64,000 bases of DNA from Emydura subglobosa (taxonomy: Eukaryota > Chordata > Testudines > Chelidae). The stretch's first letter is position 1. Each line of letters starts with the position of its first letter. The notes beneath the pieces are model-generated. The model was not told the origin of the DNA. It ran no database searches and saw nothing but the letters and a program-made list of their open reading frames with translations. The stretch is from NCBI GenBank assembly GCA_007922225.1, contig ML679968.1, forward strand, positions 7,866,075 through 7,930,074, read 5' to 3'. Positions 24,160-36,660 of this stretch are shown in pieces. A program made the position numbers and the translations under genes.

Positions 24160-24265
24160 TCTTCAATAGGAAAAGTAGGTACGTTACATGTTTGAAAACC
24201 AGACTACTTTTGTTCATGCTCCTAAGTATGCCTAATTTTAGGCAACCAACTTTGAAAATAACTTT
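24160..24265. repeat. MITE-like fragment (ttaggtgcctaaa family)
   Basis: 'gcctaattttaggcaacc' with flanking 'gaaaaccagactac' and 'ttgaaaat' matches the family seen at 5.85 and 28.24 kb. Confidence 0.45.
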
Positions 24266-25040
24266 CTGCTTTAAAGGTTATTCCATTATCTAGGTCAGTA
24301 CTTCACCAACAACAGTCTGTTGACAACTAATGGTACGTAGAGTGCTTCGCAGTGGTCTGCAAAGCTGTTTCCGTGGAGATTAGTCTGTTGGCCTTCAAGC
24401 AGGCCAGTTTCTTGCTAGTTATTTTAGGGTGGAGGCTTTTTTAAAAAACAACTAAATTATTAAAAATCCCACCTCTGCGTTGCAAACTATGCAGCTGCTT
24501 CATGTCTTTTTCAGCTGTTTCTCTGGTGTAAAAGAAATTGTGTTCAAATTTGCAGATATGAATTCTGAAGAGGCAGCAAATAAATAGGAGGTCAGAACCA
24601 AACCATAAAGGGACTTGGAGAGAATGGAGCAGTGGGGGCTGCAGGAAATTAGGATAGAATTGGTAGTAAAAAATTCAAAGTACTACACCAAGGAAGGATA
24701 ATAGACAACACCAACATATTTAAAAATGTAAGCTGTAACTAATAATGTCACATCTATTATTAATTCTGAATTACCATCAGTAAACTCACAATAGTATCCA
24801 GAGGCCTCAAATCAAGCCATTAATATTGGAGATCTGCCTAGCAGGTAGTAACAGAATAGTGTTAGCTAAAGATATCATTGGACTGATACAAAAACTTTGT
24901 TAGCAGCTCACCTGTGTGTATGTTTCCTGATATAGTGAGTATTGTGTCATTCACCATTAAGAAGCTAGAAGCTGGTTTTCACTTAACACTTAAGCTCAGC
25001 TCTAGGAGTTGTTTCTACTATTCTGTTCAAATTTTGGCCC
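24266..25040. other. Unassigned DNA
   Basis: No gene or firm repeat. Confidence 0.5.
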
Positions 25041-25044
25041 CATT

Positions 25045-25200
25045 TCAGGACAGTACTTAAGCCTACACTTAATTCTATCCCTTCTCAGGAAAGCATCTAT
25101 GTAAATGTTCTACTTCAAGTACATGCTTAAATCCCATTGATTTTGTTGGAACTGCAGCACGTGCTTATGTGCTTTCCTGAATAAAGGTGCAGGCAGATTT
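25045..25200. repeat. MITE-like hairpin repeat (cttaag family)
   Basis: The left side 'gacagtacttaagcctac' and the right side 'cacgtgcttatgtgctttcc' form an imperfect inverted repeat. The interior has 'catgcttaaatcccattgat'. Confidence 0.6.
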
Positions 25201-25204
25201 GGGG

Positions 25205-28200
25205 CTTTTGTTAGGTAGGCCTAGAAGAGATTGCATTAGAGTTCCAGTGAGTTTGTGCATGCAAGGGACCAAACATTATCATTAGCTTATGAAACTTGGT
25301 AAATCCTTTGGTTTTTCAAACATGCCCGAAGAATTCAATCTCATTAAATAAGAAGTTTAGTAATGGGTAAAATGTTTTCATTTTGCTATATAAGCACAGG
25401 ATATGCAGGTCAAAGAAGGAAAGCCAGGTTATATTGGAAAAAATTTATGCTTGTGATCCCTATACGATACACGTTGTCTCAACTGGGATTTTTAAAACAC
25501 TCTTACTAAGAAACAGAAATAATTAGTCAAAACCCAGCAGATTCAGTTTCTTGTATCCTTTCATTTAATCGTGAGCCTTGTGGTATGACTTGGCAGCTTT
25601 AAAAAAAGAGTAACAGCCAAACTACAAACACATGTCAGTTATAGAATACAAACCTACAGTATTCTGTTGATTTCTATACTGAAAAGTTTCTAGTGTGCTT
25701 TATTTATAAACATCTTCCAACAATACCCTGCTACTCTGTCATATATACAGCATACTGTATGTATCAGTTGATCTCTGTGTATGGTTTATTGCATTTAAGG
25801 TATAGTAAAAGCATAGATTAGGCTTTATCTTCTATACCCTGCTGGTCACCTGACAAGCATTTCTCTTTAGGATTTATGGGAAAGGGTATAAAGAAAGCAT
25901 TTTAAAAGAAGAAAGATATCTATTAAAATAGTCCAACTGGCAACATCTGGGAAGCCCATCAGTGGAGTTTTATTGCTTGCATTTGCTTGAAGTTAAACGT
26001 TTATTACAAGTAATGTGTGGTAAAAGAATTATGTCATTTCACACCCAATTGTTGTAATCATATGTACAGAGTGTGTTGCATCCATCACCAAAATAAAATC
26101 TACTTCTTAAAAAAATATATATATCTGGTGATTCATCTGGTATGTGGGTGCTGAATGATGAATTAAAACAGAGCACCAAAGTTTTAATGTCTATTTTAAA
26201 AGACTAAAAAAATCCAGATGAAATAGTCACATGAGCACTGGAATATTGAGGATCAGCATTGTTTGGATTCTATATGGAATAGTCCAGGGTTTTTTTTATT
26301 CTAATATTAAAGCCACACTTGTTTGTTTTCAAAGAAGAATGCTTAGGAAATATCCACTAAAAACTTTGGGAACAGAACTCCAAAGACATCCATTGCACAA
26401 TGGTTGCAAAACTGGTATGCAGAGGAAATGCTGTGCAATCCAGAAAAGAAATGTTTCCTCATTAATACAAAAGGCAGAAAGTTGTCTTAGCTTTATAGTA
26501 ATGTTGCTACAGCAGTGAAATAACATTAAATTTCAGGTAGCATGTTCATTCTAAATCCCTATTTTAATTGTATAGCTTTCCATAAACAAACAAAGAGCAC
26601 ACTGACAACATGCCTGATGTTATTATTTCATTTATCTTCAGAAATAATCATCCAGGTCTAATTCACCTCTTCCCTGGCTGTTCACAGTCTGGATTATTTA
26701 CTCTCGGTAAACCTGGCTCCATAATGCTTTACTCGTTGTCATGTAAAAGTAACTCCCTATAATTCTTCAACATCTTACTTGTGAAATAATTTGGAATAAT
26801 GGAAAATACTGGAAAAGAATCTCAATATATTTTTAGATCTGTTTTACTTCAGTTTAGTACCTGGAAAAAAGGAACACTGCCTAGCCTCATGTGACCAGTC
26901 ATTTATCTTCAGATCAGAAGCAGGTGCTCCACGGATTACCAGTGAGTCATAAGATATTAAAAATGAAGGTATATTCAGAGAATATTTTCCACGTGGTTTG
27001 CCCTCCTGAGTTTGTCTGGTTGCAAATTTTCTGTCAAAGCTATTTTTGATGGAAAGTTGAATTTTTGGCAAAATGAAAATTTTCATTGAGAGCATTTGCT
27101 TTCCATCAAAAATTTCAAATTTTTGTAAAAAATCCATACATTTTTGGCCAAAAAACAAACGGTCAGGTTTTGGCTGAAAATTTTTCAGTTTGAGGGATTT
27201 TGGTTTATTTTGCAAGAAAGGAAAAATCTATTTTACCACCAATTCTACTAGTGAGAAAGCAGGTCATCAAGAGGAGCCCCCATGTACAGTGCATCACATT
27301 AATTAGAAGGTTGCAATGACATAAATGACTGTGGAAAGGTTAACAGAGGAAAGGGATGGATACAACCCTCTCCCCAGATGCAGGTTAAAAAAAGACACTG
27401 TTGATCACCAGCACAACCTGGGACTAGAAGCTCCCATTCTTCTCAATGGAAGCGTTACTCTGGAATTGAGGAAAGTGTTACCCCAGAATTTGATTAAATT
27501 AATCGCAGCCATATTATGTGCAGTCAGCCACCACTAATTAATAAAATAGAACACCACGTAGTTAAGCGTTAATTTGGGTAAGTAAGACTTTTGAAGGCAA
27601 GGTCAAACACTAGATGCAGTCTTGCAGTTTCTGTTAATCAGAATGAGAGAAGCAGAGAAAAGAATCGACAAATTATGAGACTGAAAAAAAATAAGTGGAT
27701 GGAGACCCTGAGGTTGGTGCATTTGATACAGAAGCTTTTTATGGCTAAGATTATTAGGAATGTTTCATTGATAAGTAGTTTATTGAAGTTAGAAGTGATG
27801 ACCCAGTGCAGGTCACTATGAGCTATGTGTTATGTAAATGCTAGTTATAAAAAAAATTACATAATTAAGTGTATTTTGGAGCAGTTCTCTGAAGCTATCC
27901 TGAGAGACTTTTTCCTGACACCTTACTCCTTGGTGGGGAAGCAACTGACCATCACTGACCTGCTGCTAATTACTCAGTACCATTTCAGATTTTAGGTAAT
28001 TATTTATGATGTTCTAAACCTACTGTTATAGCTGCATATGCTTAAATCTAATAAATAGTAGTTTTATATAAATGATAGATACAAATGAGTGCTGTTATCA
28101 GATGGAAGTGCTGCATTCCCACTGATTCTTTCCTGACACCACCTCATGAGAAACAGTTAAGTTACCATTGCTTTGCATTCTGAAAACCCTGGGTAACAGA

Positions 28201-28230
28201 AACTGTTGCATACCCAACACTTCTAAAGAA
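25205..28230. other. Unassigned DNA with an AT-rich palindromic repeat
   Basis: The segment 26980-27190 carries 'gaaaattttcattgagag', 'ccatcaaaaatttcaaat' and 'ctgaaaatttttcag', a copy of the AT-rich palindromic family. The 123-codon minus-strand frame there is a by-product of that repeat. No gene. Confidence 0.45.
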
Positions 28231-28234
28231 ATCA

Positions 28235-28305
28235 GACCACTTATTTAGGTGCCTAAAAATAGATTTAAGAGCCTAACTTTAGGATGTATTTTTGAACATC
28301 TTGAC
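28235..28305. repeat. MITE-like repeat (ttaggtgcctaaa family)
   Basis: 'cttatttaggtgcctaaaaa' followed by 'gagcctaactttaggatg' matches the family seen at 5.85 and 24.2 kb. Confidence 0.55.
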
Positions 28306-28384
28306 CGCAGGTCAGTAGTATCTGAAGCATTATGAAGGTAGCACATTCAGCCATTTGGAGAGTCAGTACTTCATATTAGACTAG

Positions 28385-28585
28385 ATGTGATAAAGCACTT
28401 ACATACATGCTTAAATTCAAATAAACTCAATGGGACTTAATCTATTTAAGTGCTGAATAGGGATGAATTAAAGTTAATAGAAGTTACAGATACTTATAAG
28501 TAAGATCATGCTTAAATCCTATTGATTTTAATTCAGTCCTGCTATAGTTAGCCACACACTTAAGCATTCAGCAGAATAAGGATGA
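28385..28585. repeat. MITE-like hairpin repeats (cttaag family)
   Basis: 'aaagcacttacatacatgct', 'actcaatgggacttaat' and later 'catgcttaaatcctattgat' plus 'cacacacttaagcattcagc' read as one or two imperfect hairpins. Confidence 0.55.
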
Positions 28586-28649
28586 TTTGCTGAATTGTTA
28601 CTTATTGCTGGGACATCCAACCCTTCTTTAAATAAGAAGCTTGCCATAA

Positions 28650-30235
28650 CTATGGACCATGAAAGGGAAAATTGAGTCTTCCACTGTGACAGCAGTCAAA
28701 AAGAAAACGAAGAACATTAGGCTCTATAAGGAATGGAATTTGGTAATAGAACAATTGTAATGCCCTCAATCAACCTACTGCGCTCAGTTCTGGTCATCCC
28801 AGCTGAAAAAGAATGGGAAAGTGGGTTTAGAGACAAGCAACACAAATATTTAAGGATATTGAAAAACTACTACATGAAGAGAGATTGAGGAGATCAGAAT
28901 AAAAGGATGCATGTACGCGACTCACTGGCCATCTGAGAATGGCATAGATGGATCTCCTCTTTTAGTACTCCTTGCCAGCTATTCCAGCTCAGCAGTGGTC
29001 TGTTTTTATATGTGTCTCTGGCCATGTCACATATAGTCCCAATAATTAATAGTCTTTCACTTCACTTTGGACCCCTGGTCTGAGTTGTGACTCCCTAGTC
29101 CTTACTCCTGGTATCAGGAGGGTTTCAGTAGTCTTTACCCTGTGTCTGGGAGGAAGGGTGAGGATAGATTTTCTGGTCCATCTTCCTTATTGGGCTGGTA
29201 AGGGAACCCAGGCCCTCTGTCTCCACTAGCCTTCAGACCAGGGATCCATGAATAAGCAGTCAAGACCTGACTTCCCAGACCTCTGTCTGCCTTGCTGGAT
29301 CACTTCCTACCTTGCCCTGTTTTGCGTCTTTGCCTGAGCCTATTCCCAGGCTCCCAGTATATCAGCACTGCTATAGCTAAGCTGTTTCCACAGCCTCACT
29401 GCAGAGCTTCTTAACACTTTCTTGCACCTAACTGGTTCTGCTGGAGAGAAGTTTTCTACATTTCCCTGGCAGAACAGTCCCTAACTCATCAGGCATCTTC
29501 CTACTCCCTGCAGACCCACACCATCAGTACACAGAATGCTGGGTGCACTTATTTCCTGCCACTTTCCCAACTTCCTTGGGCTCCCTGTTGCAAACATACT
29601 CCACCCAGGTTCCTCTTACTAAATCGGAGCCAAAGATCTGCTGTCCTTCCTGGTCAGGCCCTAGCTAAGCCAGGTTCATCTCTTTTAACTCCTCTATCCA
29701 GGTTTGACACTGCAGTGGAGTGAGGCTGATTGCACCCACAGGCTTTCATTAACTCCCTCATGCCCAGTATGGGGCTAGTAAACCCTATCACAAAGTGATG
29801 TGATAAAAGTATGCAGAATACTGAATGGTTTTGAGAAAGTAGGTCAGAAACCTCTATTCATCCTGTCTCATTGTGATATAAGGACAAGGGGAAGCCAATT
29901 AAAATGAATTGAATTGCCTGAAATTGAAAACTGATAAAGGAAATATTTTTTCACAATGTATATGTAGTCTTTGGAACTCATTGCTGCAAGATATCATTCA
30001 GGCTAAATGTTTAGAAAAATTCAAAAAGATGTTAGACATTTATATGTATAACAAAAATATTCATGCTGACGAATAGGTAGAAAGAAACTTCCTTGTGGAC
30101 AGGTTTTTCCATAGCTGCCTACTGCAGGGTTTCTTCCACCTTCCTGTGATGGGTCTGTGGTCAGTGCTGGAGACAAGATACCGTAGTAGATGGAACATTG
30201 GTCTGATCCAATATGGAAATTCCTATAATTTTAAG
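28650..30235 (+). mobile_element. CR1 LINE 3' half, split by an insertion
   Basis: The left part, 28650-28900, has the CR1 ORF2 3' region ('ctcagttctggtcatccc', 'gagagattgaggagatcag'). The right part, about 29795-30235, continues it ('tatgcagaatactgaatgg', 'ggacaaggggaagccaatt', 'ttcaaaaagatgttagac') and ends in the CR1 tail ('gatggaacattggtctgatc', 'caatatggaaattcctata'). All frames are broken. Between them lie about 890 bases not belonging to CR1. Confidence 0.75.
28905..29792 (-). mobile_element. Probable solo LTR or LTR-like insertion in CR1
   Basis: A block of C/T-rich, G+C-richer sequence interrupts the CR1 at both ends. A TG (28912) to CA (about 29792) frame is possible, as for LTRs. 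Orientation is a guess from composition. I could not find clean target duplications. Confidence 0.4.
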
Positions 30236-30239
30236 TGAA

Positions 30240-31435
30240 CACAAAAAACCCCCACATGGATATCTGTAGGTCACCCGTGTAATGTCCTTGTTGTACAAAC
30301 TCTTTTTCAGTTTTACCATATTCCTAGCCTCTCTCTGCTTTCTCTAAACTGTCTGTTGCTATCTCAGATTCTTTGAGCAGTTCTCTATTTCTTTGTTATT
30401 AGAATGTGTATAACTTTCACAGGCTGGCTAGAACGGTATGTTTAATGATGCACCAAGCATTCCAAATAAGTATCTATTTGATGTTTTAAGAGCCTCATGC
30501 AAAGAATATAATTTATATTAGTAAATTAAATTTGTACCTTGTATAAATATAAGCAGTACTGCCTGGATATAGAATAATCAGATAAATCTCTCTTTCTTAA
30601 AGACATTTAATTAGAGGAGATTATGTATTTTAACTAAACAAATCCAAAAAAACTCTTTCCATGTGTCTTTATGGTCTTGCAGGTGGAAATACTTATGGTC
30701 CCCTACTTGCTGGCAATTATGTGACATGGCATCAGTTCCACTTGGATTTATTACCACAATGTGTTTCACAGTGTGAAGCAATTTTGAGTTATGATGAGGT
30801 GGTTCGAAGATATGTTTTCAAACAATAAAATCCACATTACCATGTATTCCATGATCTTCCTATTTCTGTCAGGAAATTTCAGCCATGTATAGTTGGTACT
30901 TATAATATTCTCTCTTTTGTACCTTAGTCACCTGAAGTTTTAGATTTATACAGGCAGAGGGAAGTTTTTGGTTGATTTTAAATGGGGGAAAGAATCTCAT
31001 TCTGTGAGAAAATGACTATTGCTGAAAATTAATGATAATGAACCAAAGGCATTAAGTTATCAGCTGTCTGAACAGCTAAGATTCTGACACATTTGAATAG
31101 CAAAGCTTAGACTAAAATATCCCTATTATTTCTAGGTAAAAAAGCGATGCATTCTGAGCATCTGCTTTATCTGGGGAATTACTCTATTTTTCCATTTTTG
31201 GCTATTCACACCACGTCAGCAAAGTGTGCTGGAATTATTTAATAGATTCACATTTTTCTATCCTTCTAACTATAGCAACTTAGTGAAAACACACAGACAA
31301 TTTATTTCACACAGGCCTTCAGCACCACCCAGAACCCACATTAAACCCAACAACCAAAATTAGACCAAAATATTACAGCCTACGTGAGACCAGACTATTA
31401 CGTGCCACAGAAAGAGAGTAGGAGGGAGCAGGATA
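30240..31435. other. Unassigned DNA with one weak exon-like stretch
   Basis: At 30652-30682 a pyrimidine-rich run ends in 'tggtcttgcag'. It is followed by a frame open to 30829 (48 codons, containing 'GNTYGPLLAGNYVTWHQF'). I do not recognise it and all three frames start open, so it is only a weak candidate. The rest holds no gene. Confidence 0.3.
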
Positions 31436-31439
31436 TGCC

Positions 31440-32125
31440 AGTGCCTGAGGTCCTCACAAAGACACGTAATGATTAAGTGGCCCCACCTCTTCCTCTCCCT
31501 GTTGGGATAGCAGACATTTTTATGCACCATGCAGGTTCCCCAGTGGCTGAGCAGACTGTATCTGCTACTCAGCTTCCTGGGTCCCTTGGACTCCCCAGGG
31601 ATATTACAGATGAACCTGGGAAGCTGAGTAGAGATACCACCCCCTCAGCTCCCTGGGAACCTGAATGGCACATATAAAAGCTCAGCACGGGCAGGCAAGC
31701 AGTGTTCTCCTCCGGTTTTCGCCTGTCACTGCCTGCCCAGCTGGGCGGCCACTCTGCTCCTCTCCAGCATGCCAGGCCACCGCCACCCCTGGCCCTGATC
31801 TCTGAGTCCAGACTCTGGAGGTCCTCGTCACTGCTGATCGCCAGTTCCTCCTCTCGTCCCCATTCCCCCCCACCTCGCCACATCCCTCCTGTCCTCCACC
31901 ACTTACACCCACACCACTGCTTCTGCTACGTCCCTCCTCAGTCAGGGATGCATGAGGCAATGTGTGGGAGCAGAGAGGGCGGGGTCTGGGGCAGAAGAGG
32001 AGGGATGGGGAGCAAGCCTTCCCGAGGGGAAGCTTCACCCACCACCCATGTCTCTGCCAATCTGATCTGTGAGAAAATTCATTCCTGACCCCACATATGA
32101 TGATCAGTTGGACCCTGAGCATGTG
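31440..32125. repeat. GC-rich unclassified block
   Basis: C/T-rich on the plus strand with 'gcacatataaaagctcag' (a TATA-like site at about 31672) followed by C-rich sequence. Overlapping frames of 104, 128 and 146 codons on both strands reflect the lack of AT-rich stops, not coding. A repeat-derived promoter (LTR) is the likeliest reading. A CpG-island promoter is less likely since CpG is sparse. Confidence 0.4.
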
Positions 32126-32129
32126 AGCA

Positions 32130-32800
32130 AGAATCAGCTAGCCATGTACCTGAGAGAGAATGCTCCATGCCATCTCAGACCTCTGGCTCTGCCCATCTAA
32201 TGTCCCATCTTCAGCTATGGTCATCCCTGATGCTTCAGAGGAAAGAGATAAAAAACAGCATACACTGGGGGAGGAAAAAATTCCTTCCTGACCCCTGTAG
32301 GCAGCCATCTGAAATCCTGAAGCTTGAGCTTTTAGGAATATAAGAAACAGACCCAATGAGAGCCTACAAGGCTGCTGAGCTCTGCCCTTCATCATCGCAA
32401 GTAACATCATACAATCTCACTCATAAATTTGTCCTTAAAACCAATTAAGTTTGCCCCACAACTCTTACTGGGAGGCTATTCTAGAACCTCACTCCTCTGT
32501 TGGGTAGACATGTTCTTCTAATTTCCCGCTTGAATTTATTCATGTACAGCTTATATCCATATGTTTTTGTTCCAGCATTGTATTTTAGCTTAAATAGCTC
32601 TTCACTGTCCTGTGTATTTACCCTCCCAATCTAGTTGTAGAGAGTAATCTTATCCCCTTCCAGCCTTCTTTTCTCTGGACTAAACAAGCCAAGCTCCTGC
32701 AGTCTTCTCTCATAAGGGAGGCCCTTCATTCCTCTTATCATCCTAGTACCTCTTCTCTACACCCATTCAAGTTTAAATTAATCTTTCTCACACCTTAGTT
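32130..32800 (-). mobile_element. CR1 LINE 3' fragment
   Basis: Reverse complement of CR1 3' sequence. Plus-strand landmarks are 'atggtcatccctgatgcttc', 'actgggaggctattctagaa', 'ttgaatttattcatgtacag', 'taaacaagccaagctcctgc' and 'ctcataagggaggcccttca'. These match, inverted, the plus-strand copy at about 49.9-50.15 kb. Frames are broken. Confidence 0.8.
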
Positions 32801-32804
32801 CTTG

Positions 32805-33345
32805 TCCTGTTATATTGTAATCTTGCTGTGATATAAACAAACCTTCACAGAAGCCCCTGGTGGAAACTTACTGGAGAGCTCAGGGGAATTATCTGTGACC
32901 TCAGTAATCAAAATAAACCTCCATATTTTCTTCCCTTATATCATTATATTGAGGGCTTGGTTGTGATCTTTTCTTTTTTTTAAGCAAATAAACTGAAAGT
33001 AATCTTACCTCTCTGGTCAATATAAAGGCATATACTCTACTGCACTGTTGTATCATAAACTCTATGTGTGTGTGTGTGTGTATGTGTGCAGAAGATACAG
33101 TGCCTGGCTGGGAACAGGTTTTTATAGCAGTGTTTCTGTTAACAATGGCCAGTCTTCAGTATATACTTATGACAATGTAAAAATCTATATGTAACATAAC
33201 AGATGGTACTGTCTGAAAATTTTAGATCAGGGTCCAGATCCCAAATCCATCCAAGGTCATGGATATTTGATGGAAAATTCCACTTTGGGTCCAACTCTGT
33301 GTAATACCCATGTGCCATGTGCGATTAGGCATCTTTTTCCATCAC
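32805..33345. other. Unassigned DNA with (TG)8
   Basis: The TG run is at 33065-33080. No gene. Confidence 0.5.
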
Positions 33346-33349
33346 ACAA

Positions 33350-35390
33350 CCATTGCGGAAAACAGAAAGGAGCATAAACTCAGGCAAGTAGAGTGTAAAA
33401 ATATAATTACGCAGGCCAAATAAGGTTTTGAAGAGCAACTAGAAAAAGACTTAAAAACTAACAGCAATTTTTTTTTAGGTACATCAGAAGTAGTAAGCGG
33501 CTAAACAATAAATGGGACCACTGGACAATCGAGGTGCAAAAGGATCACTTGAGAAGGACAAGGCCATTGCAGATAATTTTTTGCATCAGTCTTCACAGCA
33601 GAGGATGTGTGGGAGCTTCCTACACCTGAGCCATTCTTTAGATGACAAATCTGAGGAACTGTTCCAGATCGAGGGGTCAATAGAATGTGTTTTGGAACAA
33701 ATTGATAAATTTAACAGTAATAAGCCACCAAGGCCAGATGATATTCACTCAAGAGTTCTGAAGGAACTCAAATATGAAATTGCAGACCTATTAACTGTGG
33801 TATGTAACCTATAGCTTAAATCAGCCTCTGTACCAGTTGACTGGAGGATAACTAATGTAATGACAATTTTGAAAAAGGCTCCAAAGGCAATCCTTGCAAT
33901 TACAGGCTGGTAAGTCTAGCTTCTGTACCGGGCAAATTGGCTGAAACTATAGTAAAGAACAGAATTATCAGGCACATAGATGAACACAATATGTTGGCGA
34001 AGAGTCAGCATGGCTTTTGCAAATGGAAATCATGCCTCACCAATCTATTTGAATTTGAGGATGTCAACAAGCAGGTGGACATGGGTGATCCAGTTGATAT
34101 AGTGTACATGGACTTTCAAGGTCCCTCACCAAAAGCTCATAAGCAAAGTAAACAGCTCTGGATAGGAGGGAAGCTCCTCTCATACATCATAAACTTGTTA
34201 AAATATAGGAAACAAAAGGTAGGAATAAATGGTCAGCTTTCACAATGGGAAGAAAAACAGCAGCGAATCCCAACAATTTATACTGGGACCTGTACTGTTC
34301 AACATATTCATAAATGAACTGGACAAGGGAGTAAACAGTGAAGTGGCAAAGTTTGCAGACAATACAAAATTACTCAAGATAATTCCAAGATAAGTCCAAA
34401 GCTGACTGTGAATAATTATAAAGAGATCTCACAAAACTGGGTGACCTGGCAACAAATTGACAGAAAAAATTCAATACTTATAAGTGGAAAGCACACTTTG
34501 GAAAAAAATAATTCCAACTATGCATACAAAATGATGAGGTTTAAATTCGCTGTTACCAGTCAAGAAAAAAATGTTGAAGTCATTGTCAGTAGTTCTTCGA
34601 AAACGTCTATTCAAAATGCAGCAGCATTCAAAAAAAGCTAACAGAATGTTGGGAACCATTAGGAAAGGAATACAAAATAAGACAGAAAATATTATAATAC
34701 CACTATATAAATCTATGGTACGTGCAAACCTTGAATATTGTGTGCAGTTCTGGTCTCCCATCTCAAAAACACGTATTAGAATTGGAAACGGTACAGAGAA
34801 GGTCAACAAAAATGATTAAGGATATGGAACAGCTTCCATATGAGAAAAAATTTAAAATACTGGAGCTGCTCACCTTAGAAATGACATGATTAAGAAGGGG
34901 TTATGCTAAAGGTCTATAAAAATCATGAATGATATGGAGAAAGTGAATACGGAAATGTTATTTACTCCTTCACATAACACAAGAACCAGGGGTCACCCAT
35001 TGAATTTAATAGGCAGCAAGTTTAAGACAGATATAAAGAAATACTTCTTCCCACAGCACAGACAACCTGTAAAATTCATTGCCAGGGAATGCTGTGAAGG
35101 CCCAAAGTATAACTGGCTTGAAAAAGAATTAGATAAATTAATGGAAGATAGGTCTACCAATGGCTATTAGTCAGGATGACCAGGGACACAACCTCATGCT
35201 CCAGGTGTTCCTAAATCTCTAACTAGCCAAATCTGGGACTGGATGACAGGGGATGGATCACTAGATAATTGTCCTGTTGCATACATTCCTTCTGAATCAT
35301 CTAGCACTATCAACTGTCAGAAGACAGAATACTGAGCTAGATGGACCATTGGTCTTAACCAGTATGGCCATTCTTATTCTTACAAGGGTA
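33350..35390 (+). mobile_element. CR1 LINE, about 2 kb of ORF2 plus 3' tail
   Basis: This continuous, 5'-truncated copy runs from the linker before RT to the 3' tail ('agatggaccattggtctt', 'cagtatggccattcttatt'). ORF2 is broken into frames at 33512-33814, 33937-34317, 34408-34641, 34571-34819 and 34925-35170. It is the most complete CR1 in the window and lies in the same direction as the ones at 38.4 and 47.9 kb. Confidence 0.9.
33512..34380 (+). pseudogene. CR1 ORF2 reverse transcriptase pseudogene
   Basis: Reverse transcriptase of CR1 copies RNA into DNA at the target site. Residues 1-100 of the first frame hold the segment before RT. The frame at 33937 carries 'QHGFCKWKSCLTNL' and the first catalytic block as 'VDIVYMDFQ'. 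The second catalytic block follows out of frame near 34345 as 'KFADNTKL', where the normal FADD pair reads A-D-N. A stop follows at 33812 and frameshifts separate the pieces, so no enzyme can be made. Confidence 0.85.
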
Positions 35391-35507
35391 TCTGTATATA
35401 TCCATATGCTTAGAGCAAGAAATAAATTCTGTATCTGAGATACAATAGAATGGTAAATGATGACATTTTAAAGATAGACACTGTGCTTACATATTTCAGT
35501 GTTTTAG

Positions 35508-35740
35508 GCTAAGTCTATGATCCAGGCACTACAGAGGTATATCTATGATGCTCCAGGGGTTTCCCATCACTGTAGTTAATCCACCTCTGAAAGTCAGTAG
35601 CTAGGTCAACAGACAAATTCTTCCATTTACCTAGAAGCACCTACACTGGGGGTTAGGTCAGCTTAACTACATTGCTCAGAAGTGCGAATTTTTCACACTC
35701 CTGAATGACAGGCCAGGTAAACATTTAAAATTTAGGTTGA
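35508..35740 (+). mobile_element. Degenerate MITE (turtle-type, internal repeats)
   Basis: 'gtagttaatccacctctg', 'agtcagtagctaggtcaac', 'cactgggggttaggtcagc', 'ttttcacactcctgaatgac' and 'taggttgacctagc' occur in the order of a well-known non-autonomous DNA transposon of turtle-like genomes, as I recall it. Terminal repeats are decayed. Confidence 0.5.
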
Positions 35741-36360
35741 CCTAGCTATTAGTCTGGCTGACAAATCCTGAAGGGGTTTCCTAGCCATTAGCAGACATAG
35801 TATAAATCTTTCTAGTTAAGGTTGTAGCATTCAGTGTCAGGTGTCATGGCTCTAAGTGGAACCAAAGGCATATATTACAAATTAACTTTGTGGCTGTGAT
35901 ATGGTACTTGGAATATTACATTCCTCTTTTTAAAAAGACTCTGAAAGGTCTTCAATGAGAGCACAGAATTCGGTCACTTGTGTTCTCTCATACAAGCTGT
36001 CCCAAAACTGTTACATAACATGAGAGTTTCCCTTACAGTATATAAAAAAGTATATTAAATTATACATAGTCTAGCTATTAAATGAAGAAAAATGTCCTTA
36101 TTATGTCTGTCAGAAATAGAGAAAAAATATGTATGGATAAATGCAGTCCATTCTTTGGTTTTTATGGAACTAAGATCCCTTAGAGTAGATAGTGTCACAA
36201 ATCTATGTGTTGTCCCTGAATGCTGATGTTTGCATTTGGATTGATGACTTATTTAAAATGAAGTGTTAAAATCACAGATAAAACGATAGCCCACTGTTGA
36301 CTCCAGATCTAAGGAGGGTTATATGGAAATAGCACTCATGAATATGCCCAAAATACACGT
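35741..36360. other. Unassigned DNA
   Basis: No gene or recognised repeat. Confidence 0.5.
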
Positions 36361-36361
36361 G

Positions 36362-36465
36362 GATTGATTCCCCTGTTAGTTACACCAGTTTCACATTGGG
36401 ATAACTCCACTGCCATCAGTGGAATGACTCCTGATTGAACTAGCATAAGTGAGAAGAGACACAGT
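36362..36465. repeat. MITE-like repeat (tactcc/ttacac family)
   Basis: 'agttacaccagtttcacatt' and 'ataactccactgccatcagtg' match the family at 22036-22132. Confidence 0.5.
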
Positions 36466-36554
36466 CCCACTATTTTCAGAGTATGGACTATTTCCCTGAT
36501 ATTGAATCTAAAACTCTAAGGACAGTATCTTTTTGAAACCTTATAGAAGGCCAT

Positions 36555-36660
36555 CTAAATGTATGAGAGGTGAGGGGATACCTTTTATTGGACCAACTTC
36601 TGTTGGTGGAAGTGACAAGCTTCTGAGCTTCACAGAGCTCTTCTTGAGGTCTGTAGAAAG
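36555..36660 (-). mobile_element. Penelope-type terminal repeat fragment
   Basis: Plus-strand landmarks are 'ataccttttattggaccaac', 'ttctgttggtggaagtgac' and 'acagagctcttcttgagg'. In the reverse complement these give a CTCAAGA...AGAAGCTTGTC core. This resembles the hammerhead-ribozyme-like block known from Penelope-like elements, but with substitutions in conserved positions. Confidence 0.45.

Noticed and set aside
26844..27215. 123-codon minus-strand frame
   Set aside because: Runs through the AT-rich ttttga/tcaaaa palindromic repeat; residues are Lys/Phe/Asn-rich noise.
31682..32122. 146-codon minus and 128-codon plus overlapping frames
   Set aside because: Both strands are open in a GC-rich block with low stop density. 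No domain or splice context.
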